Part shown: positions 26,601 to 36,429 of the stretch, piece by piece
How positions within the stretch are numbered: position 1 is the first letter of the stretch
How the letters are laid out: the number at the start of each line of letters is the position of its first letter
Source of the DNA: Carcinoscorpius rotundicauda
Taxonomy: Eukaryota; Arthropoda; Merostomata; Xiphosura; Limulidae
Assembly (NCBI GenBank): GCA_011833715.1
Contig: CM022393.1
Coordinates: forward strand, 81,254,952-81,318,951
DNA: 64,000 nucleotides
Reading direction: 5' to 3'
Position numbers and translations under genes: made by a program
Notes under the pieces: model-generated
What the model saw: the letters and a program-made list of their open reading frames with translations, nothing else
Databases searched by the model: none
What the model was told of the DNA's origin: nothing

Positions 26601-27036
26601 TAGTGCCCTAAACCCTGAAGCATTATACTTAAATTTCTGTATAAAATTTTGTCAACATCAGTTGAAGCTTTTAAAAGGAAAAAACTCAAGTTCTGTTTGT
26701 TGTTTTAGCTGCTAAAGATAAATTATATATTGTTGATTTATTTGATTTTGAAAGTAATAAGTTTATTGCCAAGGTTAGATAGTTTATATACATCTAAAGT
26801 TTCCTACTTCAGGAGGTGGAATCACGGAAACTAACGTAGAAGAAATATTGTCCAAATCAGGAGCAACAGAATTTCATGCATCTGCCAGTGTGTACATTGA
26901 ATCAGAGATGACTTGTAGATCTTCTGTAACCATGGGAACTCAGAGTTGTGAACAGAGGTGGAAAGTTTGTGATCCCAACAGAGTAACTAACATGGTGAAA
27001 CTTGCTCAAAATGTCATAAAATCCAGGCTTGCATAA
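11578..27036 (+). CDS. cutC: Copper homeostasis protein CutC homolog, complete gene, 8 coding exons
   Basis: I assembled this gene by hand. Exons 11578-11629, 13719-13778, 14438-14606, 16113-16153, 17927-17962, 21091-21224, 22390-22417 and 26813-27036 total 744 nt (247 residues plus TAA), with GT/AG at every border and matching phases. The product is a CutC-family TIM barrel. It shows, in order, MEVCVDS, IELCSSLAEGG, VFVMIRPRGGDF, DGAVLGVLT, LPVTFHRAFD, LLTSG, IMPGGGI and SGATEFHA, all family hallmarks. Animal CutC is a cytosolic protein linked to copper tolerance; its exact activity is unsettled. Length fits the family (human about 273, with an extra N-terminal tail). The start has A at -3 and G at +4, and an in-frame TGA lies 11 codons upstream (11545-11547). 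A non-coding upstream exon cannot be excluded. I see no break or missing core motif, so it should be functional. It is the only host protein gene recognised here. Confidence 0.96.
11926..12110 (+). mobile_element. Degenerate tRNA-derived SINE (family 1) in cutC intron 1
   Basis: The order of elements matches family-1 SINEs: a tRNA-like head with B-box-like GGTTTGAATCCC, then a diverged body with AAAAGGAGTAACC and GTCTTTTATTACAG, equivalent to the AAAAGAGTAGCCCAAGAGTT and GTCTTACACTGC segments elsewhere in the window. It is strongly diverged, hence old. Confidence 0.6.
12579..12600 (+). repeat. A22 homopolymer in cutC intron 1
   Basis: A run of 22 A residues ends just before GGCCGTAACC. It may be the poly(A) tail of an old retroposed copy, but I could not identify a parent transcript in the preceding sequence. 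Confidence 0.9.
13719..13778 (+). CDS. cutC: cutC exon 2
   Basis: This 60-nt exon follows acceptor AG at 13717-13718 and encodes ASRIELCSSLAEGGLTPSIG, a near-invariant CutC segment. The donor at 13779 is the first GT of a short (GT)n run, so only this GT keeps the frame with exon 3. Confidence 0.94.
14438..14606 (+). CDS. cutC: cutC exon 3
   Basis: This 169-nt exon lies between AG at 14436-14437 and GT at 14607. It carries LPVFVMIRPRGGDF and DGAVLGVLT, the most conserved part of the family. It ends in phase 2, which exon 4 completes to Arg-Asn-Gly-Asp. Confidence 0.96.
16113..16153 (+). CDS. cutC: cutC exon 4
   Basis: This 41-nt exon encodes NGDVDMEKCHCLL and matches the family position after LTEDG(x)ID. 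It has acceptor AG at 16111-16112 and donor GTATGG at 16154. It is too short for ORF-based detection. Confidence 0.88.
16600..17890. repeat. Repeat-like sequence in cutC intron 4
   Basis: Read on the - strand, 17540-17600 gives GACCTAGGAAGGTC and GTTCTCTGCTTATC, the type of sequence seen at PLE or other retroelement ends. CTTCTCTTCATCAGTAATT at 16770 recurs exactly at 42239. I could not assign a family or borders. Confidence 0.4.
17927..17962 (+). CDS. cutC: cutC exon 5 (36-nt microexon)
   Basis: This exon encodes EHAHPLPVTFHR, the strand with the conserved TFHRAFD motif, which is completed in exon 6. The acceptor TTTTAG precedes it and a consensus donor GTAAGT starts at 17963. It is phase 1 on both sides. 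Confidence 0.92.
17963..19453. other. cutC intron 5, first part; nothing recognised
   Basis: AT-rich intron sequence with short T runs. I see no exon, SINE head or terminal repeat before the MITE at 19454. The stretch from 19697 to the exon 6 acceptor is similar. Confidence 0.5.
19454..19696. mobile_element. Mariner-type MITE in cutC intron 5
   Basis: Both ends carry imperfect terminal inverted repeats of about 40 bp that share GGGTGGCC and CCCATCCATAT, flanked by TA. At 243 bp it is too short for a transposase. Its ends begin like those of the mariner-like element at 32181 (CAGGGTG), so a related transposase may have moved it. Confidence 0.8.
21091..21224 (+). CDS. cutC: cutC exon 6
   Basis: This 134-nt exon follows a T-rich tract and AG at 21089-21090. 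It encodes the AFD of TFHRAFD, then LVQDPLKAL, RLLTSG and SALDGLSLIAQLVKE. It ends in phase 0 with donor GTATGT at 21225. Confidence 0.96.
21276..21537 (+). mobile_element. Near full-length SINE, family 1, in cutC intron 6
   Basis: The tRNA-like head (GGCATGGCTAGGTAGTTAGG as A-box region, GGGCTTGAATCCC as B box) is followed by the family body (AACATGTTTGCC, CATTCGTTGGTAAAAG, TAGTCTTACACTGC) and the tail AAATTCAAAACAAAC. It lies 52 bp after exon 6, in sense orientation. Confidence 0.88.
22390..22417 (+). CDS. cutC: cutC exon 7 (28-nt microexon)
   Basis: This exon encodes SGDFLSIMP plus the first base of a Gly codon, supplying the strand just before the PGGGI phosphate-loop-like motif. AG lies at 22388-22389 and donor GTATGT at 22418. 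Phase and content fit exons 6 and 8 exactly. Confidence 0.9.
22440..22900 (+). repeat. Degenerate tandem repeat in cutC intron 7
   Basis: Units of about 75-110 bp recur four or five times. Each contains ATAGCATGGAATGAAGGCTA-like sequence, then a GTTATTxTAGxAAAACAT-like block. The copies are diverged and of uneven length. I did not recognise a known satellite. Confidence 0.55.
22901..26812. other. Remainder of cutC intron 7; no gene identified
   Basis: No host exon was found here. 24040-25350 is pyrimidine-rich on the + strand with short ORFs (for example 24962-25195) that I cannot assign. 25370-26200 is purine-rich. The size of the intron (4395 bp) and these strand-skewed blocks suggest an old unrecognised repeat. 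A decayed family-2 SINE sits at 26468-26570. Confidence 0.5.
26468..26570 (+). mobile_element. Decayed SINE, family 2, in cutC intron 7
   Basis: GGATTTATAATGCTAGAAAA corresponds to the GGACTTACACGCTAAAAT of the intact copy at 30922. The body ACAGCCCATTATGCACCTTTG and the tail AACAACAACT also match. Confidence 0.7.
26813..27036 (+). CDS. cutC: cutC exon 8 (stop codon)
   Basis: This 224-nt terminal exon follows AG at 26811-26812. It encodes GGGITETNVEEIL, SGATEFHASA and the C-terminal helix VTNMVKLAQNVIK, then TAA at 27034-27036. Confidence 0.96.
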
Positions 27037-27056
27037 ATATTATATTGTATGGACGA

Positions 27057-27062
27057 AATAAA
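27057..27062 (+). terminator. cutC polyadenylation signal AATAAA
   Basis: A canonical AATAAA lies 20 nt past the cutC stop codon and is followed by a T/GT-rich stretch (27066-27115) typical of a downstream element. This implies a very short 3' UTR. Confidence 0.8.
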
Positions 27063-27856
27063 GTTGGTTACTTTGTCATTGCAACTATTGTTGTCCATAT
27101 TTTGTATTTTTTCTGCATTAAGATTGATAGCACACCACAGTAAAAGTTATATATCTTTACTCAGTTACATTTAGTCCTAGATCCATAAAGTTAGGTGTTG
27201 CTGTGAAGTAATAATAAAAATAACATACTGCACATATAATAAGCAGTACCATTAATGAAAAAAACATTACAACAAAAGGATAAGGTATATCAAACCACTA
27301 TTGATGAGAAATAAGTACAACCCATAAAATCTACTAAGTCTGAGAACTATTTACCTAGTGTACAAGACTCAATTCAGGCAACTGCAATAGTAAGAACTTA
27401 AAAGTTAAACTATGAGTTGTCACACTATTTGTTATTATAACCAGCATATACCTTGTCAAAATTTACAGGGCCAATATTACCACTCCCATCCCACAGTGTA
27501 CACTAACCTCATTTTATAGCTAACTGAAATAAATATTGTAGAATCAAGCTTCACCAACATAGAGTGAAGAAGTGCAGTCAAACATCGGTAAATTCTTTTG
27601 TGAGCCAATCAGAATAAAGATTATTCATGGCATATTAATATAATAATTGTTGGTAAAAAATTAGACTAATAACCTCATAATATATTTATATAGAAAAATC
27701 AAGAATTTACCCAATAACAGTAAAACAAAATACTCTTTAATATACCATAATAGTTTTGTTGCTAATCAACAATGTATGTTATTGAAAACCATCAATGTTC
27801 TTGACAGTTTAACAACCCATAATAATTTTGTTGCTAAGTGATGATATATATTATTA

Positions 27857-27980
27857 AGCATTACCAAAAATGGAGTATGAAAATGTTCTCGACAATGACA
27901 AAGGGAATGAGGCATCTTCATAGAATAATAGTACATTAAATTAATGGCTTCTAATACATATAAAATAGCTTAATTCATAA
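27857..27980 (+). repeat. 124-bp perfect direct repeat, copy A
   Basis: This is identical base for base to 28657-28780, beginning AGCATTACCAAAAATGGAGT and ending TAGCTTAATTCATAA. The flanks differ on both sides. Confidence 0.95.
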
Positions 27981-28656
27981 AGGATTTAAGTTTAAAACTG
28001 AATGAATAATTTTACTTTTATGTAGTTGACTGTAGGCTAGATGATCCCACACTACATCTGTGCCTTTGGCTTAAAATACCAACACTTATAAAGTTTCATG
28101 GTTTACACACTCTCAGGGCCCCATTCCACCCCTGTCACTAAAATCTTAATAGACGGAGAATAATCAAAATGTATTATCACTTTTCTAACTCCTCTTCAGA
28201 AATAAAGCATGACGTGACACATGCTCACTTTTTTGCAAGTTAGAATACCTTATTGAAACATAACTTTCGACAACTACAAGACACTATGATGTGATAATAC
28301 TCAAAGAGAAAAAATAATGAAACTCTGAGTAGTGCAACATCAAGTTACAAGTAAACTAGACACACAATTTAGAGCTCTTACTGAGTTACATAATGAAATT
28401 TGTTATAACTTTTACCTTTAGAATAATTATTTTTAACACATTATGAAAATTAATCATTAAATATTAAATCAGCATACGAACTAAATCATAATTATTATAC
28501 TAAACAGTCTGTATATCCAACATTAATATTGCCAGTTCTTTATTAATATTGTGGCATTTGTTTAGATGTTCAGTGGTATATTTCAGATTCTCTTTAATTG
28601 ATAAAACTTCAGTTGTTTGTCTGGCACCAACAATAAATCTATCTGTATGGTATTTG

Positions 28657-28780
28657 AGCATTACCAAAAATGGAGTATGAAAATGTTCTCGACAATGACA
28701 AAGGGAATGAGGCATCTTCATAGAATAATAGTACATTAAATTAATGGCTTCTAATACATATAAAATAGCTTAATTCATAA
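28657..28780 (+). repeat. 124-bp perfect direct repeat, copy B
   Basis: This is the second copy of 27857-27980, displaced by exactly 800 bp. Identity over 124 bp in otherwise drifting intergenic DNA implies a recent duplication, gene conversion or an assembly artefact. Confidence 0.95.
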
Positions 28781-30921
28781 GCTATGAGGGAAAGGGATAA
28801 TTAAGTATTACATAGTCCAAAAACAAACCTGAGAATGATTAAACACCATTGTGTTTCTGTTTTGAGATATTTACAGAGCAAATTAAGCCTGGCCATCAAG
28901 TTAGTAAGGCATTTCCAGCTATGCTCTCCCTGACTAAGGCAACTCTTGATGTCAATCCCAAATACACAAGAGGGCTATAGAAAGGAGGTACGTTCCTTCA
29001 GCAGTGATCACTCAGGATACCTTTAGGTACTTATATTGACAATGGTATTCATACCCAGTTGTAACTTGCCAGCCGTAGACTACACCCCTGTCATTTTAGA
29101 AAATGCTGACTAATCCACCAACCACTTGAAAAAACATCCATGTACTTCACCATCCTCACATTTCATAAACGTTGTAGCAACATCTAAGCAGGCAGCAGAC
29201 TTCATATTTTCAAATGATTGTTTCATTGACTTTTAACACTTCAATGCAAAAAAAACACATCATAAGCCCTGTCTGTCCCAGCCCTAATCAACATACCTCT
29301 CATGTTTCCTCACCATTCCAGCACAATACCAGCTGTCAAACAGGATAAACAAACCCATTGTTTGCAATAAACAATAGTAAAAGACCAACAAACCCAGATA
29401 GCAACTACCACAGTAATCAAACAAGTCAACCCAAACATTAGCAAAAAGGAACAAAAAGCAACCCAGCATCCACTAGGAGACTGTGTTCAACCAGAAACCA
29501 CTCATAAATCACAACAAATCAACTTTTGGAATAGCTTACAACCATTTCCAAACCATAAAGCCAGTCATGTCTACCAAACATTCATTAAATGCCTCACTAA
29601 CTGATACTTCTATCAACTCTTCTCTCCACCTAGTGATTGAACAGATGAGCAGCCCTCCCTTTTTCAACACCACTAACAATGAGAATCCAACCAGGAAAGA
29701 CCTCTTCCCAGCTATAGTTCCTTCCTAAGAACATTCTTTCACGCGAGAATCTATAGGCCACATTAATTAACCTATAGTCATACCTATCACTCTTACTTTC
29801 CCATCCATCATATCAATTATCCTTTTAATATATTCATGTTAATTGGGCACTGGTAAAGGACTGGCACCTTACCAGTGAAAGTGACTTTTGTGGGTTTCTT
29901 CCAAAGACTTTGAATTGAAATACATAGTAATATTTTGTTTAATGCATTTACCTATCCCACTACCTATAGCAAATAAAACAAATATCCTTATTATAAAATA
30001 TTTTAAACTAAGTTTTCTTTGTATCAATTATCATTTGTATAACAGAGTAGCATTAGTTAATAATGAAGAATAAATACAAGTATCAGATCATATTTTAACT
30101 TCATCTAACCAACAGACAAATTCCATCTGATAATTTTTAACATTATAACATTAAGTACATTTGTGTGGTAAGATTTATGTTATATTTCATTGCACCATAT
30201 ATTTTCTACTTAGGATTTTAATATATAAATATATTACAGTCTACACTAGGTTCATAATTTCCAATCCAGTAAGATTAGCTAGTGTACAAGTATAGAATAT
30301 GTCACTAAAAACAAAATGTTCTTGATACACAATTGCTATCAACCACTTTAAGTCATAACTGTTATTAATCAATTATTTTGATCAAATCATTCAATTGCCT
30401 AGTCATGATTACTTACATGTTGCTAAATAAAAGTAAAATTACATAGAGGTTGGGCAGTGAAGGTTTCAGGGATGGAAAGAGAGGAGGGATACTTCCCCTT
30501 ACTGGCCAGGCCACACCAAAATTGTGTAGGTTAATGGGAAATCAGAAATATAAAGTACTGATCGTCTCAATTGGAATATTTTTGATTACGAAGACCACTG
30601 AGTGGGATTTCCACACGAACAAGGAGCTACTGTCTGACCAGTACTAAACTGACCTCAGACCTGGTGACTTTATTAGTATTCGCTAGAACAACCCACTTGG
30701 CCGTCACTTACTTCCTCTCAGAAATGTTTTGTAATAAATGAGAGTACATGGTCATAGGTACTGTGGTGTTAAAGAGTTCATGTTAATATGTTGTGTATGT
30801 GATTCGATATACTGGTTTAGGCCTAAGTGCGGCATGTTCATTTGTAACGTTATTTAAGAATGTATGAAAGTTCACCGTCACTATGTTGTGTGATTCAGTA
30901 TAGTGCTGTATGATTACTTGT

Positions 30922-31047
30922 GCCCCCCAGTGGCTCAGCGGTATGCCTGCGGACTTACACGCTAAAATCCGGGTTTCGATACCCGTGGTGGGCAGAGCAC
31001 AGATAGCCCATTGTGTAGCTTTGTGCTTAATTCAAAACAACAACAAC
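30922..31047 (+). mobile_element. Intact SINE, family 2, with target-site duplication
   Basis: The tRNA-like head has A box TGGCTCAGCGG and B-box-like GGTTTCGATACCC. The body is CAGATAGCCCATTGTGTAGC and the tail is (AAC)n. Identical 12-bp duplications ATGATTACTTGT flank it at 30910-30921 and 31048-31059. It is the least decayed SINE in the window. Confidence 0.93.
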
Positions 31048-31059
31048 ATGATTACTTGT

Positions 31060-32180
31060 AACTTGATATTTTAGAATAAAATCAATAAATGAGAGTTCAT
31101 AGTCATATAAGTTTCTTTTCTTTGTTTCTAAATTAATTCCATGAAATGTACATTGCAGTAACAAGGAAAAGTTTACTTGGAGTCGGTTTTAAATCACTGT
31201 TACTTAGTCGATCATCAATTAATGGTTTTTAACATCCATTGATTGAAGGTGATACCACAAAATTAGCTGTTGTTTTTATCATCCTTTGACTGAAGGTGAC
31301 ACCAATAATTTTTTAATCATATTTGTCATTATCATTTAACTAAGAGCTACAAATTAACTCCATGGAAAGCAGTCACTGTTTCTTTGAGTAAAGACAGACT
31401 TTGGGCAAGGCAGACTGCTGGCATTAAATTTAACCAGTGTAATATGAGCTGTTGGGTGAAAAAATACAGACTGTGTGAAACACAAGAAGGAACAGGAAGA
31501 AAACATCCACAGAAGCTAATAATTACTTTCTGGAATATACGAGCATACAAGATTGTTGACTGTCATCCACAAATCTCAAAAGGACATAACAGAAAGCTTT
31601 ATCAATTTACACAACGTTCGTGACCACTTTACACTAATTATGACACATCTACAATGCACAATCTCAAAATATTACAGACACCATGAAAAGTGTAAAACAA
31701 CAACTGGGCGATATAATGATCTTTTCCACAACTGTACACAACATCTGTCCCCCAAACGTTTAGAGGAACTATAGGTTCTTAGCCAAACAAAATACATCTT
31801 ATCAATCAATTCTCTTTCTACATTTAATTCTTAGAAGAACTGTTGGTTAGTTGTCATTCACAGACATCTGAATCAATTCTTTCTCTACATTCCAAATTCT
31901 TAGATGAATTTAAGTTGTCAGTCACAAACATTAATTCTGTATCATTTTTCTCTATATTCTAAATTTTTAGATAAATTGTGCTAAACAGCATTCCCGTATC
32001 AATTCTCTCAATATTCCAAATTTTTAATGAACTGTGGATATGTCCTCAGTCACTCATAATATCCTTCAACATAACATCTTTTGTTAACTCTTCCATCTAT
32101 AATGTTTGATACAACTTTTTCTTCCTCCATCTATGTAAAAATTATTTCTTGCAGTGATTGTTAATTCAAGATCTTGGATA
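31060..32180. other. Intergenic; no gene recognised
   Basis: Overlapping ORFs on both strands at 31347-31774 show no family motif. From 31790 to 32040 a loose repeat of CAATTCTxTxTCTACATTCxAAATTCTTAGA-like blocks about 75-80 bp apart suggests an old tandem repeat. Confidence 0.45.
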
Positions 32181-33530
32181 TACAGGGTGTCCCAAAATAA
32201 CATTTACACTCTTTGACTGTGTATAGCTAATAAACCGTTTCTTTTGTTTCGAATTTGACTTGTGTCCAATGATGGCGGATAATCAGCTTACAATTGAGCA
32301 CAAATTATTCATTCTCAAAACTTTTTGGAAAGTTGAAAACAAAGCTGAAGTACAAAGACGTTTTACTAGAAAGTTTCATATGGAGCTCCATCTCGCCCCA
32401 GAATTTCATGCATCATCGCCAAGTTTGATGATAACGGAACTCTCCACCATATGAGAAAGGGTCTCTCCGGTCGAAAAAGATCATCAACAAGCCCAACAAA
32501 AGAGCAGGAGGTCATTGATGATGTTCTGAATTCTCCAAGAAAATCAGTACGCCAACTGTTTCCTGAAACAGGTATCCCTAAATCCAGCGTCCATCGCATT
32601 TTGAAGTGTTCCCAATTCAAAAGTTTCATCCCATCGCTTGTTCATGCTCTGAATGAAGATTACCCTGGTCGAAGGGTTGAGTTCTGTGAATGGTGTCATG
32701 CTAGATATGCAGGTGATGATGAATTTCCACTCAAAATTGTTTGGAGTGATGAAGCAATGTTTAAGCTAAATGACTCAATAAATCGACACAACTGCACCTA
32801 CTGGGCAACAGAAAATCCACATGTTACAGAGGAACATCACTTGAATTTGCCTGGAGTGACTGTGTGGTGTGGTCTGTCTGCTAGGGGACTCATCAGACCA
32901 TTCTTTTTCCAAGACATCGTAACAGGATTGAATTATCTCAACATGCTACAAGAGTTTGCCATGTCATGCATCTAAGAACAATTTGGAGAAGAAGAATGTT
33001 TCTTCCAGCAAGATAGCGCTCCTCCCATCGCGACGTGAGAGCTTATCTGGATGCCAGACAGATGGATTGGACGAAGAGGAAGTGTAGAATTTCCTGCTAG
33101 ATCACCAGATTTGACAGTTATGGATTTCTTTTTCTGGGGATTTCTGAAAGACAAAGTTTACAGCACAAAAAGGGCAACAATTGACGAATTGTGAGTTGCA
33201 ATTGAAGAACAATGTGCTTTAATATCAGATAAGATGGTGTTTGATGTGTGCACTACCATTTCTTCCCGTTATGAGATGTGCCTAGAGCAGAACGGATTTC
33301 AGTTTGAACACCTGAAGTGAAGCAAGCAAATTGTGACATTTTATAATTTCAATCAAGAAGAGTTTTCCTTGTGAAGAATGGTATTTGTTATATTTTCTCT
33401 TGATTTCAGTTTAAAATCTTTAAATAAATCCTTTGGCTACTATATGTATCTTGTTTCATTGTTAAAATCAATAAACAAAGCAAGTTATAATGATCCAGAG
33501 AGTGTAAACGTTATTTTGGGACACCATGTA
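32181..33530 (+). mobile_element. Mariner-like DNA transposon with both terminal inverted repeats
   Basis: The left end (TACAGGGTGTCCCAAAATAA) and right end (reverse complement TACATGGTGTCCCAAAATAA) share about 35 bp with three mismatches and are bordered by TA, the usual target. The 1350-bp length is normal for Tc1/mariner. The single transposase gene inside is broken, so the copy is inactive alone. Confidence 0.95.
32269..33319 (+). pseudogene. Tc1/mariner-superfamily transposase, frameshifted
   Basis: The N-terminal helix-turn-helix part begins MADNQLTIEHKLFILK (ATG possibly two or three codons upstream) and breaks by a frameshift near 32400-32450. The main block, 32451-32975, holds ETGIPKSSVHRILK, the first catalytic motif KIVWSDEAMF, HNCTYWATENPH and GVTVWCGLSARGL. 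After a stop, FFQQDSAPP (second Asp) and ARSPDLTVMDFFFWG (third Asp, a DDxD pattern) follow in shifted frames, then KVYSTKRATIDEL and a C-terminal end near 33319. All three acidic residues survive, but at least three frame breaks and several stops do not allow one protein. Confidence 0.9.
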
Positions 33531-35149
33531 TGTGCTTAATAGATGAAGAAACATGTCTATAATAACCAATTAATACATAATAATGAATATGATAACTTCC
33601 CAGGTACATTTCAAACTGTTCTCAAATAGGATACTTGAATAAGTTGACGTGTAGTACTTCAAACTGGAATACCAAAAACATGAAAGAAATGTCTCAGTAG
33701 ACATGTGAGAAGAATGGCTGGATCTTCTGCTCAGACAGTTTGAGTTGAGGTAGATTCAAAATGGTGAGTGAAAATGTGTAAATTTTATTCTCATCAGATA
33801 GGGGAACAAAAGAAAAATATATCCAGGGAAAAGGAAGCCTCAAGTAATCTCAAACTAGTAACTGACACAGTGTTCCAAAAGGGCAATCAAGGAATATAAG
33901 AACCTTGTTTTGGGGTTTAAAAAGAAAAGGCAGCCACCCATACAAATATTTAGCAACAAGATGCACTCAAGAAAGATGACTGTCAAAAAATATGTAAATT
34001 AAACTATAAACAAAACGTCACACACTATAATAAAGAAAGCCTAATAACTCCTTTTTGATCTTGGAAAGTATTCAAGAGAAAAAAGCATACACTGGTCAAA
34101 AAATAAACAAAGAAAGCTGTATTTGTCAGATAAAAGAAAATTCATAGAACACCCCAATTAACATAAAATTAAATTGTCCTAGCAATAACATGAAGCGAGA
34201 GTTAAAAATAAAGGTGAAAAGATCCCCAATGATGTTGTCTTGAAAGTGAATAATAGAGAATATCTTAGGTCATGGGGTGAGTACCTTTCAAACAATAGCA
34301 GTCTATTTACTAATCATATGAGAAACAGAAATGTGTCACACAATTAGTTCACTGCAGGTTACAAATCCAAAGCAACGTGAATAGGCAAATTACATGAAGA
34401 ATCCTGAAAACAGATTGGTTTCTCAAAAGAAAAAGGTTCAGGAAATCACATAAGATACAAACTAATTTCAACACATTGTGCTAAATATAAAAACAGTCAT
34501 ATGAGTTAAGGAGCAAACATTAAATTTACTCAACATTTCACTTTATGGTTTCCTTGGGAGCAATTTAAGAACACTCACTAAGAACCTGAAAAGCATAATC
34601 TATTATCTTTCACCTTCACGGTGACAAATACGAAAGAACTATCATATTTCATCTTTCCATAGCAAGTAAATAATATATCTTTAGTCAAATATATTCAAGT
34701 AAGTTATTAAATATTTTTAGCAAATGTTCAACATACTTATAATTGGCGCTTTCCTCAACATAATGTTAAATATTACAAACTAGTACAGTAAAACAGGCCC
34801 ACCTCATACAGTTGGGTACCTCTACAATCTTATAACAAGTTTACTACTGACTATATATATAAAGACTAACTGAAAATGTTTAGCTAAAATATCATGTTTA
34901 GATGTTTATCTGTAAAGTTTGAATATCATCCTGATGTTTGATCTTACAAATCTTTCTCTACACACTGGATTATTATGTCAATACAAGGCAAAAATATAAC
35001 TAGTGACTATCATGTTGACGTAAGTACAAGCAGTTAGTGATTGTCAAGTTAACTTAAACATATTTTGTGATTTTCATGTTAATTTACAGAGATGTAGTCA
35101 GTGATTCTTGTGTCATCTTAAAAACAACTGCTTATTAACAAATATTTAG
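33531..35149. other. Intergenic; nothing recognised
   Basis: AT-rich sequence with no ORF of note, no terminal repeats and no RNA gene that I can see. Confidence 0.5.
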
Positions 35150-35930
35150 TATAAAATTTAGTTGGGGATGGTTATGAAAAATGAAATGCCATAGAGGACT
35201 ACAATATAAATAATGTATTTGGACACTGGTGTAACCAAATGGAAAGAGTATCTGAATAAGGCCAGAAAAAACTCAGGGCAATGGAAAACACTTAATTGGT
35301 GATGGATACACCACTTCTCCTTGGTGATGTAGGTCCTCTTTGGCATTTTTTTTCAAAAGAGGCCTGTCTCATTACACTTGAACACTTGTTGGGCAATAAA
35401 ACTTTCAGCTTATACATAGCCCTTAAATTCCCTAACAAATTTATCAGCAGCATCTTTGTTAGAACTGGTATCCTTCTCATGTCTCACCACACTATGTATG
35501 CCAACCACCCCCTACTAGCCTTAAAGGCATCACTTGTATTAGCAATCATTCCAGGGGTGTTTTTCAGGAGGTCAGCATGGAACTGCTTTGCTTTCTCATA
35601 AATGATGGTCTTAGAAATGCTATCACCAGCTAACTGTTTTTCATTTACCTAAATCAACAACAGTTTTTCTACCTCTTCCATTGTTTGTGATCTTTGTTTC
35701 GTAAGCACTGTCACTCGTTTTGCAACATAATCTCCTTTGATGACCTCTTTATTTTTCTGTATGGTGCAAACTGCAGACTTCGCCATATCAAACTGTGTAG
35801 CAAGGTTAGGCATGCGAACACTACTCTCATACTTCACTATGAGATCTTTTTTTCACCTCTATTGTAGCTCTAACAACTTTTCTTTCTGGTTTGCTGCTTT
35901 CATAATCCTTCTTTAATCCAATGGTGGCTT
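35150..35930 (-). pseudogene. Tigger/pogo-like transposase fragment
   Basis: The helix-turn-helix region reads MKYESSVRMPNLATQFDMAK, then KNKEVIKGDYVAKRVTVLTK and QRSQTMEEVEKLLLI (35837-35649), typical of CENP-B-related Tigger proteins. Further on, shifted frames give MPKRTYITKE (35346 onwards), the segment after the first catalytic Asp in this family. Frameshifts and stops separate the pieces and the rest of the DDE domain is missing. Confidence 0.85.
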
Positions 35931-36204
35931 ATTTAATCAGAATATTTAGAAAAACAATAAGAACAACGAGAAAGTTCACAGCAGATTTTAGCGGGGGTGT
36001 GGACTGAGCGACAGGTGCAGGTAAAATGTTTTGGGCAAGCTTGGCATGGGCCAAAAATGGTCAAAGGGTCGTTTGGGTCATTTCTGGGGTTCCTGTCACG
36101 ACATCTTGGTTCGGGAACCGAGTTAATGTTCGACAACCGAGACATTTTTTTCTTAAACAATATGTTTGGAAACTGAATTGTTCGAGAACCGAGGTACCAC
36201 TGTA
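35150..36204 (-). mobile_element. Tigger/pogo-type DNA transposon remnant, 5' half
   Basis: The - strand begins with the terminal sequence CAGTGGTACCTCGGTTCTCG, ending on the + strand at 36202 with TA at 36203-36204. A non-coding stretch and the start of a transposase follow. The opposite terminal repeat is not evident, so the left part appears lost. Confidence 0.85.
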
Positions 36205-36429
36205 TATCAACTGCCTCGTGTCCATAAATCATAGATGATTATTGTATCACTAGAGAAGCAGAAACAGCTACCCCAAAACAACAAAATCACAGAACAATGT
36301 ACACACGGAAACCACAAAAACATGAAAGATATGATTAAAGAAAGGTGCAGATTATGAAGGCTACATATAAAGAGTTATAACTTTGAAACTACAAATAAAC
36401 CTATACAGCTATAAAACAGACTAAAAACA

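Larger units (their letters stand above)
27063..30921. other. Intergenic region downstream of cutC; no gene recognised
   Basis: I found no protein domain. A - strand ORF at 28500-28736 has a charged, coiled-coil-like stretch (SIKENLKYTTEHLNKCHN) and could be an exon, but its right end lies in a duplicated segment and no partner exon was found. ORF 30450-30647 (+) has one hydrophobic stretch (YKVLIVSIGIFLI) and is likewise unassigned. Confidence 0.45.

Noticed and set aside
30450..30647. 65-codon ORF with one hydrophobic segment, possibly a small membrane protein
   Set aside because: No recognised family, no polyadenylation signal at sensible distance and no conserved start context. It is kept only as a note.
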